Source: Parapedobacter flavus (lineage in GTDB: Bacteria > Bacteroidota > Bacteroidia > Sphingobacteriales > Sphingobacteriaceae). Taken from it: 64,000 nucleotides of DNA. This document shows positions 28,630 through 37,857 of the stretch, one piece after another (the first letter of the stretch is position 1; every line of letters begins with the position of its first letter). The position numbers were made by a program, and so were the translations under genes. The stretch covers positions 1 through 64,000 of the forward strand of contig NZ_JAYKZZ010000022.1 in assembly GCF_035818675.1 (NCBI RefSeq). Reading direction: 5' to 3'. A model generated the notes under the pieces. That model was not told the origin of the DNA and did no database searches. It was given only the letters and a program-made list of their open reading frames with translations.

Positions 28630-29814
28630 TTGGTAAAAAAGCAAATAGCCATACTTGGCGCCACGGGTAGTATCGGCACACAGGTGCTTGATGTAGTGCG
28701 TGCGAACACGGATCGGTTTGATGTAGCTGTGCTGACGGCAGCGACGAACGCCAAGCTTTTGATTGCACAGGCAACGGAGTTTGGTCCCCGTGCGGTGGTT
28801 ATTGCCGACGAGCGTAAGTACCAAGAAGTGAAAGCGGCACTATCGCATATGCCTATACAAGTGCTGGCGGGGCGTGCAGCGTTAGAAGATGTAGTACAAT
28901 ACGAAGGCGTTGATCTGGTAGTCAGTGCTTTGGTGGGATCTGTTGGGCTCCGACCCACCGTGGCAGCCATCAAGGCCGGTAAAGATGTCGCATTAGCCAA
29001 TAAGGAAACGCTTGTCGTGGCCGGCCAATTGGTGATGGACCTTGTGCTAAAACATGGCGTACGATTGTTGCCGGTAGACTCTGAGCATTCTGCTATTTTC
29101 CAATGCATCGTAGGTGAGCAACGTAATCCGATTGAAAAAATTTACCTGACGGCGTCAGGCGGACCCTTTAGGGGGAAAAGATTGGATTACTTGGCAACAG
29201 TGGGCAGCGAAGCGGCTTTGCGGCACCCGAATTGGGTGATGGGGGCAAAGATTACCATAGACTCTGCCACATTAATGAATAAGGGACTAGAAGTTATCGA
29301 GGCAAAATGGCTGTTCGATCTGCAAACCCGACAAATTGACGTGGTTGTTCACCCACAGTCCATTGTACATTCTTTGGTGCAGTTTGCCGATGGCAGTATC
29401 AAAGCACAGTTGGGATTGCCGGATATGAGGCTGCCCATCCAGTATGCACTTACGTATCCTGAGCGGGTTCCCAATCAACTTAAACGATTCAATTTCATGG
29501 ATTTTCCGGAGCTGACTTTTGAGAAGCCCGACATGGATACGTTCCGTAATTTGGCGTTGGCGTACCAAGCATTGGAAATAGGGGGTACCATGCCTTGCGT
29601 ACTTAACGCCGCCAACGAAGTGGCCGTGGCCGCATTTTTGAGAGGCGAGCTGGGGTTTATCCAGATGAGTGACGTTATCGAAGAGACAATGGGCCGAGTG
29701 GGTCCGATTGCGGTACCGACGATGGATGACTGTATGGAGACCGACAGGCGAAGCCGTGAAGTGGCTGCGGATTTAGTAACGAATATTAGCAAAGTATATC
29801 ACATAGCAAAATAA
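28630..29814 (+). CDS. dxr: 1-deoxy-D-xylulose-5-phosphate reductoisomerase
   Basis: Dxr makes 2-C-methyl-D-erythritol 4-phosphate with NADPH, the second step of the non-mevalonate isoprenoid pathway. The NADPH loop GATGSIG is at residues 10-16, and the metal and substrate residues lie in PVDSEHSAIFQ and in SGGPFRG. Length is 394, the normal size. The start is a TTG at 28630; no ATG or GTG lies near the expected N-terminus. rseP begins five bases after its stop, a pairing common in bacteria. Confidence 0.95.
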   Translation: MVKKQIAILGATGSIGTQVLDVVRANTDRFDVAVLTAATNAKLLIAQATEFGPRAVVIADERKYQEVKAALSHMPIQVLAGRAALEDVVQYEGVDLVVSALVGSVGLRPTVAAIKAGKDVALANKETLVVAGQLVMDLVLKHGVRLLPVDSEHSAIFQCIVGEQRNPIEKIYLTASGGPFRGKRLDYLATVGSEAALRHPNWVMGAKITIDSATLMNKGLEVIEAKWLFDLQTRQIDVVVHPQSIVHSLVQFADGSIKAQLGLPDMRLPIQYALTYPERVPNQLKRFNFMDFPELTFEKPDMDTFRNLALAYQALEIGGTMPCVLNAANEVAVAAFLRGELGFIQMSDVIEETMGRVGPIAVPTMDDCMETDRRSREVAADLVTNISKVYHIAK

Positions 29815-29819
29815 AATAA

Positions 29820-31148
29820 ATGGGTGTATTGGTGATGATTGGACAAGTGTTATTGGGCTTGTCTATATTGATTGTGTTGCATGAGTTTGGTCATTTTTTG
29901 GCAGCTCGTGCTTTTGGAATCAAAGTGGAGAAATTCTACTTGTTTTTTGACGCCTGGGGCGTTAAGCTATTTAAATTTACGTATCGGGGCTGCGAGTATG
30001 GCATAGGCTGGTTACCCCTGGGGGGCTATGTGAAGATTGCTGGGATGATCGATGAGTCTATGGATACCGAGCAGCTTAAAGGCGAGCCCCAGCCGTGGGA
30101 GTTCCGTTCCAAGCCCGCCTGGCAGCGTCTCATCGTGATGATGGGGGGTATTATCGTCAATATCATTTTAGGTATATTTATTTTTTGGATGTTAACATTC
30201 AAGTATGGCGAAACATATGTCGACAACACACAGTTGGTAAACGGTATTACCCCCGGCGTAATTGGCAAACAAATAGGTTTGCAGGCAGGTGACCACATTA
30301 CCGAAGTAGACGGAGAACCGATCGTGAGATTTAAAGATCTCTTGGGTTCGAAAGTACTCATGGGCAATACGACATTGACTGTAGTTCGTGAGGGAGAAAC
30401 GTTGTCCATACCGGTGCCGGGAGATATCCTGAACGACGTTGCCGATTACGATCGCAACGAGTTTGTGGGGCCTCGAGCGCGAACATTGGCCATTGACTCG
30501 GTTATCGTAGGAAGTGCGGCTGATCGGGCAGGTATTCGGCCGGGAGATAGCATCTTGACCATCAACGGGTCGGCCACACCGTTTTGGGATCAGGTGAAAG
30601 ATATTATAGGCGGCAGCGTGGGTAAGGACGTGTCGTTGGCTTTACTCCGCGGCGGCGATACTACGACGGTGCTGGCGGCTGTACCTGAAGAAGGGGCACT
30701 GGGTTTTTTCATCAATCAGGATACTGATTTCCCGTATGTCACAACCTCCTATGGCTTTTTCGAATCCTTTCCTATCGGGGCTTCCAAAGCGTGGGGTACG
30801 CTGATTGACAACGCGAAGGGCTTGGGTAAAATTGCAACAGGTGAGTTGCGGGCAGATAAGGCCATATCGGGCCCTGTTCGCATTGCGACAATGTTTGGCT
30901 CTGAGGTGGATTGGGTGAAGTTCTGGACGTTGGTAGGGCTTTTGTCAATGGCGTTGGCGCTGATGAATTTTTTGCCAATCCCGGCATTGGATGGCGGGCA
31001 TGTCGTCTTTTTGCTTATTGAAATGATCCAAGGCAAACCATTGAGTGATAAGTTCTTGGAGAAGGCTCAGATAGCCGGATTCTTTATCTTGCTGGCACTC
31101 ATGGTTTTTGTCTTCGGCAATGACATTCTGAAGATTGTGAATAAATGA
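29820..31148 (+). CDS. rseP: Site-2 intramembrane metalloprotease RseP
   Basis: The 442-residue inner-membrane zinc protease has HEFGH (His21, Glu22, His25) in the first helix and the third zinc ligand in PIPALDGGH near the C-terminus. Two PDZ regions lie between (about 130-200 and 225-290). RseP-type enzymes cut anti-sigma factors or signal peptides within the membrane. It directly follows dxr. Its substrate here is not known; a membrane-anchored sigma partner such as the one at 7405 is a possibility, not shown. Confidence 0.94.
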   Translation: MGVLVMIGQVLLGLSILIVLHEFGHFLAARAFGIKVEKFYLFFDAWGVKLFKFTYRGCEYGIGWLPLGGYVKIAGMIDESMDTEQLKGEPQPWEFRSKPAWQRLIVMMGGIIVNIILGIFIFWMLTFKYGETYVDNTQLVNGITPGVIGKQIGLQAGDHITEVDGEPIVRFKDLLGSKVLMGNTTLTVVREGETLSIPVPGDILNDVADYDRNEFVGPRARTLAIDSVIVGSAADRAGIRPGDSILTINGSATPFWDQVKDIIGGSVGKDVSLALLRGGDTTTVLAAVPEEGALGFFINQDTDFPYVTTSYGFFESFPIGASKAWGTLIDNAKGLGKIATGELRADKAISGPVRIATMFGSEVDWVKFWTLVGLLSMALALMNFLPIPALDGGHVVFLLIEMIQGKPLSDKFLEKAQIAGFFILLALMVFVFGNDILKIVNK

Positions 31149-31217
31149 TAACGGATAGGCAATAAACAACAGGTATATCGCGTAAAGTATATTGCATAAA
31201 TTAATAAATCAAATATT

Positions 31218-31685
31218 ATGGAAAGACGTCATTTTATTAAACGGGCGGGGGCAGCGGTTGCCCTTGCAGGCGTGGGCGGCGGTATGATCGCTGCATGTGC
31301 ACCGCCAACATCAAATCAAGAAGACAATCAATCATCAAACACAAACGAAGAAACTAAAGAAACTATGGAAAACAAGGAAGTGATTGCCCATTACGTGCTT
31401 TTTTGGCTAAATGATGGCCTTTCTGAACAAGAAATAACCGATTTTGCCGGCTTTTTTGAGGAGTTGAAAGCTATCCCAACCATCAAATCGCTACATTATG
31501 GCCGTGCTGCCAGTACGCATGACCGTGACGTGGTAGACAATAGCTTTACGTATAACCTATTAGTATACTTTGATACGATGGAAGATATCAATACATACGA
31601 GACTCACCCCATCCATCTCGCCGCCATTGAAAAATACTCGAAGTTTTGGAACAAGGTCGCGGTACACGACTCGTGGTTGAAATAA
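31218..31685 (+). CDS. Dabb-domain lipoprotein, Tat-type signal
   Basis: The 155-residue protein starts with twin arginines (RRHFIK) and a hydrophobic stretch ending at a lipobox (IAAC, Cys28), so it is probably a Tat-exported lipoprotein. A Ser/Asn/Glu-rich linker leads to a stress-responsive alpha/beta-barrel (Dabb) domain (about 55-152) with HYVLFWLND and TYNLLVYFDT. Dabb proteins form small dimeric barrels of varied or unknown function. Export of this fold is less usual. No partner is evident. Confidence 0.85.
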   Translation: MERRHFIKRAGAAVALAGVGGGMIAACAPPTSNQEDNQSSNTNEETKETMENKEVIAHYVLFWLNDGLSEQEITDFAGFFEELKAIPTIKSLHYGRAASTHDRDVVDNSFTYNLLVYFDTMEDINTYETHPIHLAAIEKYSKFWNKVAVHDSWLK

Positions 31686-31742
31686 GCCCAACATGGGGCA
31701 GACGAAGGGTGCAGGCTGGACAGTGACGTAGCTTTTGGCAAT

Positions 31743-31937
31743 ATGGACGGAAAGAATCGTAAAGACATTTATCCTGGCTTGGAAGTTGCCATAATTTTAA
31801 AAAAGGACCAACGGACCGGTCAGCTTACCGAAGGTGTGGTGAAGGATATCCTTACGTCTGCCCCATTTCATTCCCGTGGCATAAAAGTGCGATTGGAAGA
31901 CGGGCAAATTGGTCGTGTAGCGGAGGTGTTGGGTTAG
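31743..31937 (+). CDS. ywbE: YwbE family small protein
   Basis: The 64-residue protein matches the short, widely distributed YwbE type, with YPGLEVAIILKKDQ followed by GVVKDILTSAPFHSRGIKVRLEDG. It is a small beta-rich protein (KOW-like in appearance) of unknown function. It is free-standing between the Dabb gene and the E1 gene. Confidence 0.85.
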   Translation: MDGKNRKDIYPGLEVAIILKKDQRTGQLTEGVVKDILTSAPFHSRGIKVRLEDGQIGRVAEVLG

Positions 31938-32120
31938 TGTATTTGATGTTTTTGGGCAATCTTTTCCTGCGGGAAACGTTATATCATTGTGGTAATTAAT
32001 ATAGGCGGGTTTCGCTGCGCACCAGTTAGCGCGATCCGTTGCAAGTGGCCAATTTTGCCAAAACCGACAAAAGCAACTGAATTTGAAAGTAAAAAACGCT
32101 TTTGAGCAAATATTTTTCTG

Positions 32121-32128
32121 TAGTTTTG
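32121..32128 (+). promoter_or_regulatory. -7 box of the E1 dehydrogenase gene
   Basis: TAGTTTTG matches TAnnTTTG fully, 20 bases before the ATG. A TTTG at 32101-32104 gives a 16-base spacer, shorter than usual. Confidence 0.5.
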
Positions 32129-32147
32129 GATCAAACGCAATTTAATT

Positions 32148-34565
32148 ATGTCTGATACCCATATTAAACAAAGCGAACACCCTACCCGCGCCAAGCTTAG
32201 TTATGACGATTTCAAGGCTATTGTTATCGACGACTACCGCCTTGCCGTGGAGAGTAGAGCCGTTAGCTTGTTGGGGCGGAAAGAGGTGTTGACCGGGAAG
32301 GCGAAATTCGGTGTTTTCGGTGACGGCAAAGAGCTGGCGCAAATAGCCATGGCAAAAGTGTTTCAACTTGGTGATTGGCGTTCCGGTTATTACCGTGACC
32401 AGACTTTTATGTTTGCCGCGGGGATCATTTCGGTCTATCAGTTTTTCTCACAGCTTTACGCACATCCCGATGTCGAGGCAGATCCGTCATCAGCGGGGCG
32501 GCAGATGAATAGCCATTTCGCTACGCGGATGCTTACACCAGAAGGGCAGTGGGTAGATCAAACATTGATGAAGAATGCGGCCGCGGATATCTCGACTACA
32601 GGAGGGCAGATGCCCCGTTTGTTGGGGTTCGGGCTGGCCTCCAAGATGTATCGGAATAATCCCGATTTGGCGGGAATGACTACCTTCTCGAATAATGGCA
32701 ATGAGGTGGCTTTTGGAACGGTGGGCAATGCGTCTACCTCCGAAGGTGTGTTTTTTGAGGCCGTGAACACGGCGGGAGTGAGGCAGATTCCGGTGGTGAT
32801 CTCGATATGGGATGATGGTTACGGCATTTCGGTGTCTAACGAGGTGCAAACGACGAAAGCCGACATATCAGAGGTGCTGAAGGGGTTCCAGCGAGACGAA
32901 AAAGGTGACGGTCTTGAAATCTTCAAGGTAAATGGCTGGGATTATCCCGGGCTTTGCGAGACGTACGAACAAGCCGCGAAAATCAGTCGTGAGCAGCATA
33001 TTCCCGTATTGATACACGTTACGGAGATGACACAGCCGCAGGGCCATTCGTCTTCCGGCTCGCACGAACGGTATAAATCGACAGCGCGATTGGCATGGGA
33101 GGAGGAGTACGATTGTATAACGAAGATGCGTAGGTGGATGATCGAATCGGGCATTGCAGACGAAGACGAGCTGGTTGCGATTGAACAAAGCCTGAAGGGG
33201 CGGGTCCGTGCCGAGCAGCGACGTGCGTGGAGTGATTACAATAAGATGCTGAAGAAAGAGGTGGATGAGGCCATCGGATTGTTGGCAGTAATTCCTCACG
33301 AGACCACCCAGATGTTGCTCAATGAATTAAAATCAACCACCGAGCCATCGCTCAAAGAGGTATATGGCGCTGTAAGGCGAGCCATCCGGTTATTGCGTTA
33401 CACACAAAGTGAAGAGAAGTCGGCCTTGGTAGCATGGTATCGTGAGAAGCAGGGAATCAATCATGATCGCTATAATTCTCATCTTTTTTCGGAAACCACC
33501 GAAGCGCCACAACATGTGCCCAGTGTTGCTACAGCATATGATCCGAACAGTAAACCGGTGGATGGACGGGAAGTGCTCAACGCTTGTTTTGATGCCAACT
33601 TCGCACGGGATGCACGCATCGTGGCATTTGGAGAGGACGTGGGAAAAATCGGTGATGTAAACCAGGGGTTTGCAGGACTTCAGGCGAAGTATGGTGAGCA
33701 CCGCATCTTCGATACGGGAATCCGGGAGGCGGCTATTATCGGACAGGGAGTGGGGTTGGCTATGCGTGGTTTGCGTCCCATTGCCGAAATCCAATATCTC
33801 GATTACCTAGTATACGGCCTTACTGTTTTGACAGACGATGTGGCGAGTCTCAGTTACCGTACGAAAGGTGGACAAAAGGCGCCGCTGATTATCCGTACAC
33901 GGGGGCACCGATTGGAAGGAATATGGCATTCGGGGTCACCGATGAGTATGATATTGGGGTCGCTTCGGGGTATCCACGTATGCGTGCCGCGGAACATGAC
34001 TCAAGCTGCGGGCATGTACAATACGTTATTGCGGTCTGACGAACCTGCTTTGGTCATCGAATGCTTAAATGGTTACCGGATTAAGGAGCGTATGCCCGCT
34101 AATATCGGTGAATTCACAGTGCCATTAGGTAAAGCCGAAATCGTGAGGGTGGGAGAGGATGTCACGGTCATATCTTATGGGTCTACGCTACGCGTGGTAC
34201 AGGAAGCGTCCGCCGAGTTGGTAAAACTCGGTATTTCCATCGAAATCGTCGATCCACAGACCTTACAGCCCTTTGATGAGGAGCACCTTTGTACCCACTC
34301 GCTTAGCAAAACAAATAAGTTGTTGGTGGTAGATGAGGACGTGCCAGGCGGAGCTTCGGCATTTATCCTGCAACAGGTGTTGGAAGAACAAAATGGGTAC
34401 TATCATCTCGATGGTCAACCCTGCACATTAACAGCCAAAGCTCACCGTCCTCCTTATGGGTCGGACGGCGATTATTTCTCCAAGCCTTCGGCAGACGACG
34501 TTATCGAGGCGGTGTATGCGATCATGCACGAATCAGATCCACGGAAATACCCGGCGTTATTTTAA
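32148..34565 (+). CDS. 2-oxoacid dehydrogenase E1, fused alpha and beta subunits
   Basis: The 805-residue protein joins the E1 alpha part (about 1-400, thiamine diphosphate loop around GNASTSEGVFFEAVNTA) to the E1 beta part (about 455-805, with FGEDVGKIGDVNQGF and the C-terminal transketolase fold). E1 decarboxylates a 2-oxo acid and transfers the acyl group to lipoyl-E2. Fused E1 of this size is usual in Bacteroidota and is most often assigned to branched-chain 2-oxoacid or pyruvate dehydrogenase. The E2 and E3 genes are not here, so the substrate stays open. Confidence 0.9.
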   Translation: MSDTHIKQSEHPTRAKLSYDDFKAIVIDDYRLAVESRAVSLLGRKEVLTGKAKFGVFGDGKELAQIAMAKVFQLGDWRSGYYRDQTFMFAAGIISVYQFFSQLYAHPDVEADPSSAGRQMNSHFATRMLTPEGQWVDQTLMKNAAADISTTGGQMPRLLGFGLASKMYRNNPDLAGMTTFSNNGNEVAFGTVGNASTSEGVFFEAVNTAGVRQIPVVISIWDDGYGISVSNEVQTTKADISEVLKGFQRDEKGDGLEIFKVNGWDYPGLCETYEQAAKISREQHIPVLIHVTEMTQPQGHSSSGSHERYKSTARLAWEEEYDCITKMRRWMIESGIADEDELVAIEQSLKGRVRAEQRRAWSDYNKMLKKEVDEAIGLLAVIPHETTQMLLNELKSTTEPSLKEVYGAVRRAIRLLRYTQSEEKSALVAWYREKQGINHDRYNSHLFSETTEAPQHVPSVATAYDPNSKPVDGREVLNACFDANFARDARIVAFGEDVGKIGDVNQGFAGLQAKYGEHRIFDTGIREAAIIGQGVGLAMRGLRPIAEIQYLDYLVYGLTVLTDDVASLSYRTKGGQKAPLIIRTRGHRLEGIWHSGSPMSMILGSLRGIHVCVPRNMTQAAGMYNTLLRSDEPALVIECLNGYRIKERMPANIGEFTVPLGKAEIVRVGEDVTVISYGSTLRVVQEASAELVKLGISIEIVDPQTLQPFDEEHLCTHSLSKTNKLLVVDEDVPGGASAFILQQVLEEQNGYYHLDGQPCTLTAKAHRPPYGSDGDYFSKPSADDVIEAVYAIMHESDPRKYPALF

Positions 34566-34581
34566 TTCAGCTTTTGTTTAT

Positions 34582-35442
34582 CTATGCAAATTGTGCGGCT
34601 GCTCCGATCAATGAAGCGTGTTCTCCCAATTGGCTTATCCGAATATCGAAGCGGTCAAATGCTGCGGGACTGAACGCCCGGAAAATGTCCCATGCTTTAG
34701 CGATGTTGCCACCGATAATAAATCTATCCGCTGCTTCCCTTTCGCTAAAAAACCGGATAAAATGGAGCAAGTGATCACTGTACTCCGCTAAGATGTCATT
34801 GATGCAGGGTTGGTTGTTTCGTAAAGCCAACAATTCCCGAAGACCGGTTACCTCGATACCGTGTTGCGCAGCCTTGCGTACAAACCATCGGGTTACTAGA
34901 TGTTCCTCGGCGTTGCTGCCGAGATAGGGGGTTTTCCACAGATCAGCATCCATGGCGTTGCTACCTTGTTCCCAGACAGCGGTCCCTAATCCAGTACCCA
35001 AGGTAATCCCTAACACCTTTGGGTAGCCGTTGTGTCCTCCTGCAAAGACTTCGCCCTGTAAGAATGCCGCTGCATCGTTGATAAAGCGAATATGAGTACC
35101 ATCCACACCGATTCGTTCCGCGAGCTCCTTCCGGATGTTCATACCGTATAAGTTGTCGTACTTATCTTGGTTACGCATGTGCGAAATGCCGTTTTCGTAA
35201 TCAAAGGGTCCGGGTATGGCGATTCCGAAGACGACTTTTGTCAAATCCTGTTCGTTTCGGGCAGCATTGAGCAACGGAGTTGCCCAAGCTGATAAAATCG
35301 ATTTAGCAACGGCGTGTGAGTCAACAGAATGTCTCACGATAGACTCAGTAACTACTTGCCAGTGGTGGGTATTTACCCCTGCCACGGTAATGTGGGTTCC
35401 CCCGATGTCTGCGGCGATTACCATGGGGTTATTTTTGGTCAT
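34582..35442 (-). CDS. ROK-family sugar kinase-like protein
   Basis: The 286-residue protein has the actin-like ATPase motifs ADIGGTH near the N-terminus and GITLGTGLG in the middle. The ROK cysteine cluster that binds zinc (CxCGxxGC) is absent. It is probably a glucokinase-type hexose kinase. It overlaps the end of aroC by 14 bases if started at 35442; an ATG at 35424 would leave no overlap. This makes it the last gene of the aromatic operon, an unexpected partner. Direct involvement in aromatic synthesis is not known. Confidence 0.82.
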   Translation of the reverse strand: MTKNNPMVIAADIGGTHITVAGVNTHHWQVVTESIVRHSVDSHAVAKSILSAWATPLLNAARNEQDLTKVVFGIAIPGPFDYENGISHMRNQDKYDNLYGMNIRKELAERIGVDGTHIRFINDAAAFLQGEVFAGGHNGYPKVLGITLGTGLGTAVWEQGSNAMDADLWKTPYLGSNAEEHLVTRWFVRKAAQHGIEVTGLRELLALRNNQPCINDILAEYSDHLLHFIRFFSEREAADRFIIGGNIAKAWDIFRAFSPAAFDRFDIRISQLGEHASLIGAAAQFA

Positions 35443-36529
35443 AAATTCGGTTTTTGAGTAAATGGTCGGCTAAGACAAGTGCTGCCATTGCTTCTACGAT
35501 GATGACCGCGCGCGGAACCACGCAAGGGTCGTGTCTGCCTTTGCCGGTGATTTCACTGGCTTTCCCAGATTGGTCAATCGTTTGCTGAGGTCGCATGATG
35601 GTGGCTACGGGCTTAAACGCTACACGGAAGGTAATATCCATGCCATTGGAAATCCCACCTTGTATACCGCCCGAGAAATTTGTCAATGTTTTCAGCTCCT
35701 TGGCATCGTGCTCGGGGTTGACAAAGATGTCATTATGCTCGGATCCCTGCATCTCCGAACCGGCGAACCCCGATCCATATTCGAAACCATGCACGGCATT
35801 GATGCTGAGCATGGCTTTCGCCAGGTCGGCGTGCAGCTTATCGAAAACAGGTTCGCCCAGACCCACGGGTACCTGTTGGATGACCACGCTGATGCGCCCC
35901 CCCACGGTATCGCCGGCTTTGCGTATACCGTCTATGAAATCGACCATCTCATTGGCCGTAGCCGGGTCGGCACAACGGGCAATATTACTTTCCCGGATGG
36001 CAATGAGTTCATCGATGGGTAGCGGTTCTAGATTCGGCGCTTCGATTTTACCGACACCGGAGACATGGGCAAAAATACGGACGCCTACCTGTGCGAGGAG
36101 GCTTTTTGCCACTGCTCCTGCCGCTACCCGCGCGGCTGTTTCGCGTGCGGATGAACGACCGCCACCGCGATAGTCACGGATACCATATTTTATTTGATAG
36201 GTGTAGTCGGCATGTGAGGGGCGGTATTTATCCTTGATGTGCGAATAGTCCTTAGATCGCTGGTCTTCATTGGGAATGACCAAGGCTAATGGCGTACCGG
36301 TGGTTTTGCCTTCAAATACGCCGGAGAGTATTTGGGCGGTATCACTCTCTTTCCGTTGGGTGGTGATTTTAGATTGTCCCGGACGGCGTTTATCCAATTC
36401 GGACTGGATGAACGATTCGTCGATGGTGATGTTAGCCGGACAGCCGTCAATAATCACGCCGATCGCTTTGCCGTGCGACTCGCCAAAAGTGGTTATACGA
36501 AATACATCTCCAAAAGAGTTCCCTGCCAT
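35429..36529 (-). CDS. aroC: Chorismate synthase
   Basis: This 366-residue FMN-dependent enzyme converts 5-enolpyruvylshikimate-3-phosphate to chorismate, the last common step for aromatic amino acids. Family signatures are GESHGKAIGVIIDGCP near the N-terminus, the Arg-rich RGGGRSSARETAARVAAGA and the C-terminal RHDPCVVPRA. Length is normal. It lies 71 bases after aroA, with a small repeated motif in the gap (36539-36564), and overlaps the ROK gene. Confidence 0.97.
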   Translation of the reverse strand: MAGNSFGDVFRITTFGESHGKAIGVIIDGCPANITIDESFIQSELDKRRPGQSKITTQRKESDTAQILSGVFEGKTTGTPLALVIPNEDQRSKDYSHIKDKYRPSHADYTYQIKYGIRDYRGGGRSSARETAARVAAGAVAKSLLAQVGVRIFAHVSGVGKIEAPNLEPLPIDELIAIRESNIARCADPATANEMVDFIDGIRKAGDTVGGRISVVIQQVPVGLGEPVFDKLHADLAKAMLSINAVHGFEYGSGFAGSEMQGSEHNDIFVNPEHDAKELKTLTNFSGGIQGGISNGMDITFRVAFKPVATIMRPQQTIDQSGKASEITGKGRHDPCVVPRAVIIVEAMAALVLADHLLKNRIYDQK

Positions 36530-36538
36530 ACTGATTGT

Positions 36539-36564
36539 CGATTTACGATTGCCGATTTACGATT
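36539..36564. repeat. Short 14-base tandem repeat before aroC
   Basis: CGATTTACGATT occurs twice, at 36539-36550 and 36553-36564, in the 71-base gap between aroA and aroC. No function is evident. Confidence 0.6.
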
Positions 36565-36600
36565 TGGCATACCCCAAATCCCATCAATCGCTTTTGGTGG

Positions 36601-37857
36601 CTAAGATATAACAAATCCCTGTTGTTTCAAATGTTTCCAGAAATCGGGATATGATTTTTCCACCACATCCGGCTCATTGATCTGCATCCCGTTGAATAGC
36701 AATGCCAGCGGGGCAAATGCCATGGCCATCCGGTGGTCTTCATAGGTGTCGATGATCAGGCTTCCGGGCCGAAATAGCCCATCGGTACGAAGGTGGCATG
36801 CTGTGCCATCTTCCACCAGTTGTACCCCGATTTTACCAAGCTCGGTCTGTAACGCAGCTACCCGGTCGGTTTCTTTGATCCGGAGCGTATGTAAGCCAGT
36901 AAATGAAAGGTTGCGCCGTTGTGCGGCCGCACAAACGATTACCGTTTGTGCCAGATCGGGACACGCCGTGAAATCGAGTTCTTTTATCGGATCGGCGGTG
37001 CTTGATGAAGCCTTCCGGATACGCAGTCCCCCATTTTCAAAAGTAGACAACACACCAAAATGACTCATGATGGAGGCGATGGCCGCATCTCCCTGAAGGC
37101 TGTGTTTCTTGAGGTTGGGTAGAAAAAGATCTGCTTTTTCTGCCAGTGCTACCATGGCATACCAATAGGATGCCGCACTCCAATCGGGTTCGATTGTCAA
37201 CCGGCAAGGTTTGGCTTCTTGCGGTGCGATAGAAATGGTGTCGCCTGTCCAGCGGTGCGAGATACCCGCTTCTGCCAGCATACCGAGTGTCATGGTAAGA
37301 TAGGGGCGGGACGTGAGTTCACCTTCGATCTGCAGTTCCAGTCCTTCAGGTAGCGCGTTAGCAATAAGTAGCAATGCCGATAAATACTGGCTGCTTAAAT
37401 TGCCCTTTATGCGTACAGCGGTTGTCTGTTGGGTTAAAGCTCCTTGAATGGCGAGCGGAGGGTAGCCCGGCTGCTCTGCATATTGGATGTCGGCACCTAA
37501 GGTTTTCAGCGCCTCTACCAACATGCCGATCGGACGCTGTTTCATCCGTTCGCTGCCCGTGAGGTGGTAGCGGCCCTTAGCAATCGTTAAATAAGCGGTT
37601 AGAAACCGCATGGCTGTGCCGGCGGGTCCAATATCAATCTGTGTTTCGGAACCCGGGGCCGCGGTTGCTACCTGCGCGAGCGCCCGCTGAAGCGTTACCG
37701 TGTCGGCAGCCTCAGAAAGGTTTTCGATCACGACATTACCACCACCGAGCGCTTCGATGATCAGCGCCCGGTTACTCTCGCTTTTGGAACCTGTTAATTG
37801 TACGGTGCCGCTGAGCGATTTGGTTGTGTGGGAAAGCCCGATTGCCCGATCTGCCAT
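36601..37857 (-). CDS. aroA: 3-phosphoshikimate 1-carboxyvinyltransferase
   Basis: EPSP synthase, 418 residues, transfers the enolpyruvyl group of phosphoenolpyruvate to shikimate 3-phosphate. The two-domain fold is marked by LTGSKSESNRALI near the N-terminus, GPAGTAMRFLTAYL, KETDRVAALQTELGKIG and YEDHRMAMAFAPLAL. Its ATG shares a base with the stop of the preceding DAHP synthase gene (TAATG), so translation is coupled. Confidence 0.96.
   Translation of the reverse strand: MADRAIGLSHTTKSLSGTVQLTGSKSESNRALIIEALGGGNVVIENLSEAADTVTLQRALAQVATAAPGSETQIDIGPAGTAMRFLTAYLTIAKGRYHLTGSERMKQRPIGMLVEALKTLGADIQYAEQPGYPPLAIQGALTQQTTAVRIKGNLSSQYLSALLLIANALPEGLELQIEGELTSRPYLTMTLGMLAEAGISHRWTGDTISIAPQEAKPCRLTIEPDWSAASYWYAMVALAEKADLFLPNLKKHSLQGDAAIASIMSHFGVLSTFENGGLRIRKASSSTADPIKELDFTACPDLAQTVIVCAAAQRRNLSFTGLHTLRIKETDRVAALQTELGKIGVQLVEDGTACHLRTDGLFRPGSLIIDTYEDHRMAMAFAPLALLFNGMQINEPDVVEKSYPDFWKHLKQQGFVIS

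Noticed and set aside
31938..32147. Possible riboswitch or small RNA before the E1 gene
   Set aside because: Apart from the TAGTTTTG box I found no conserved riboswitch core or strong terminator in these 210 bases.
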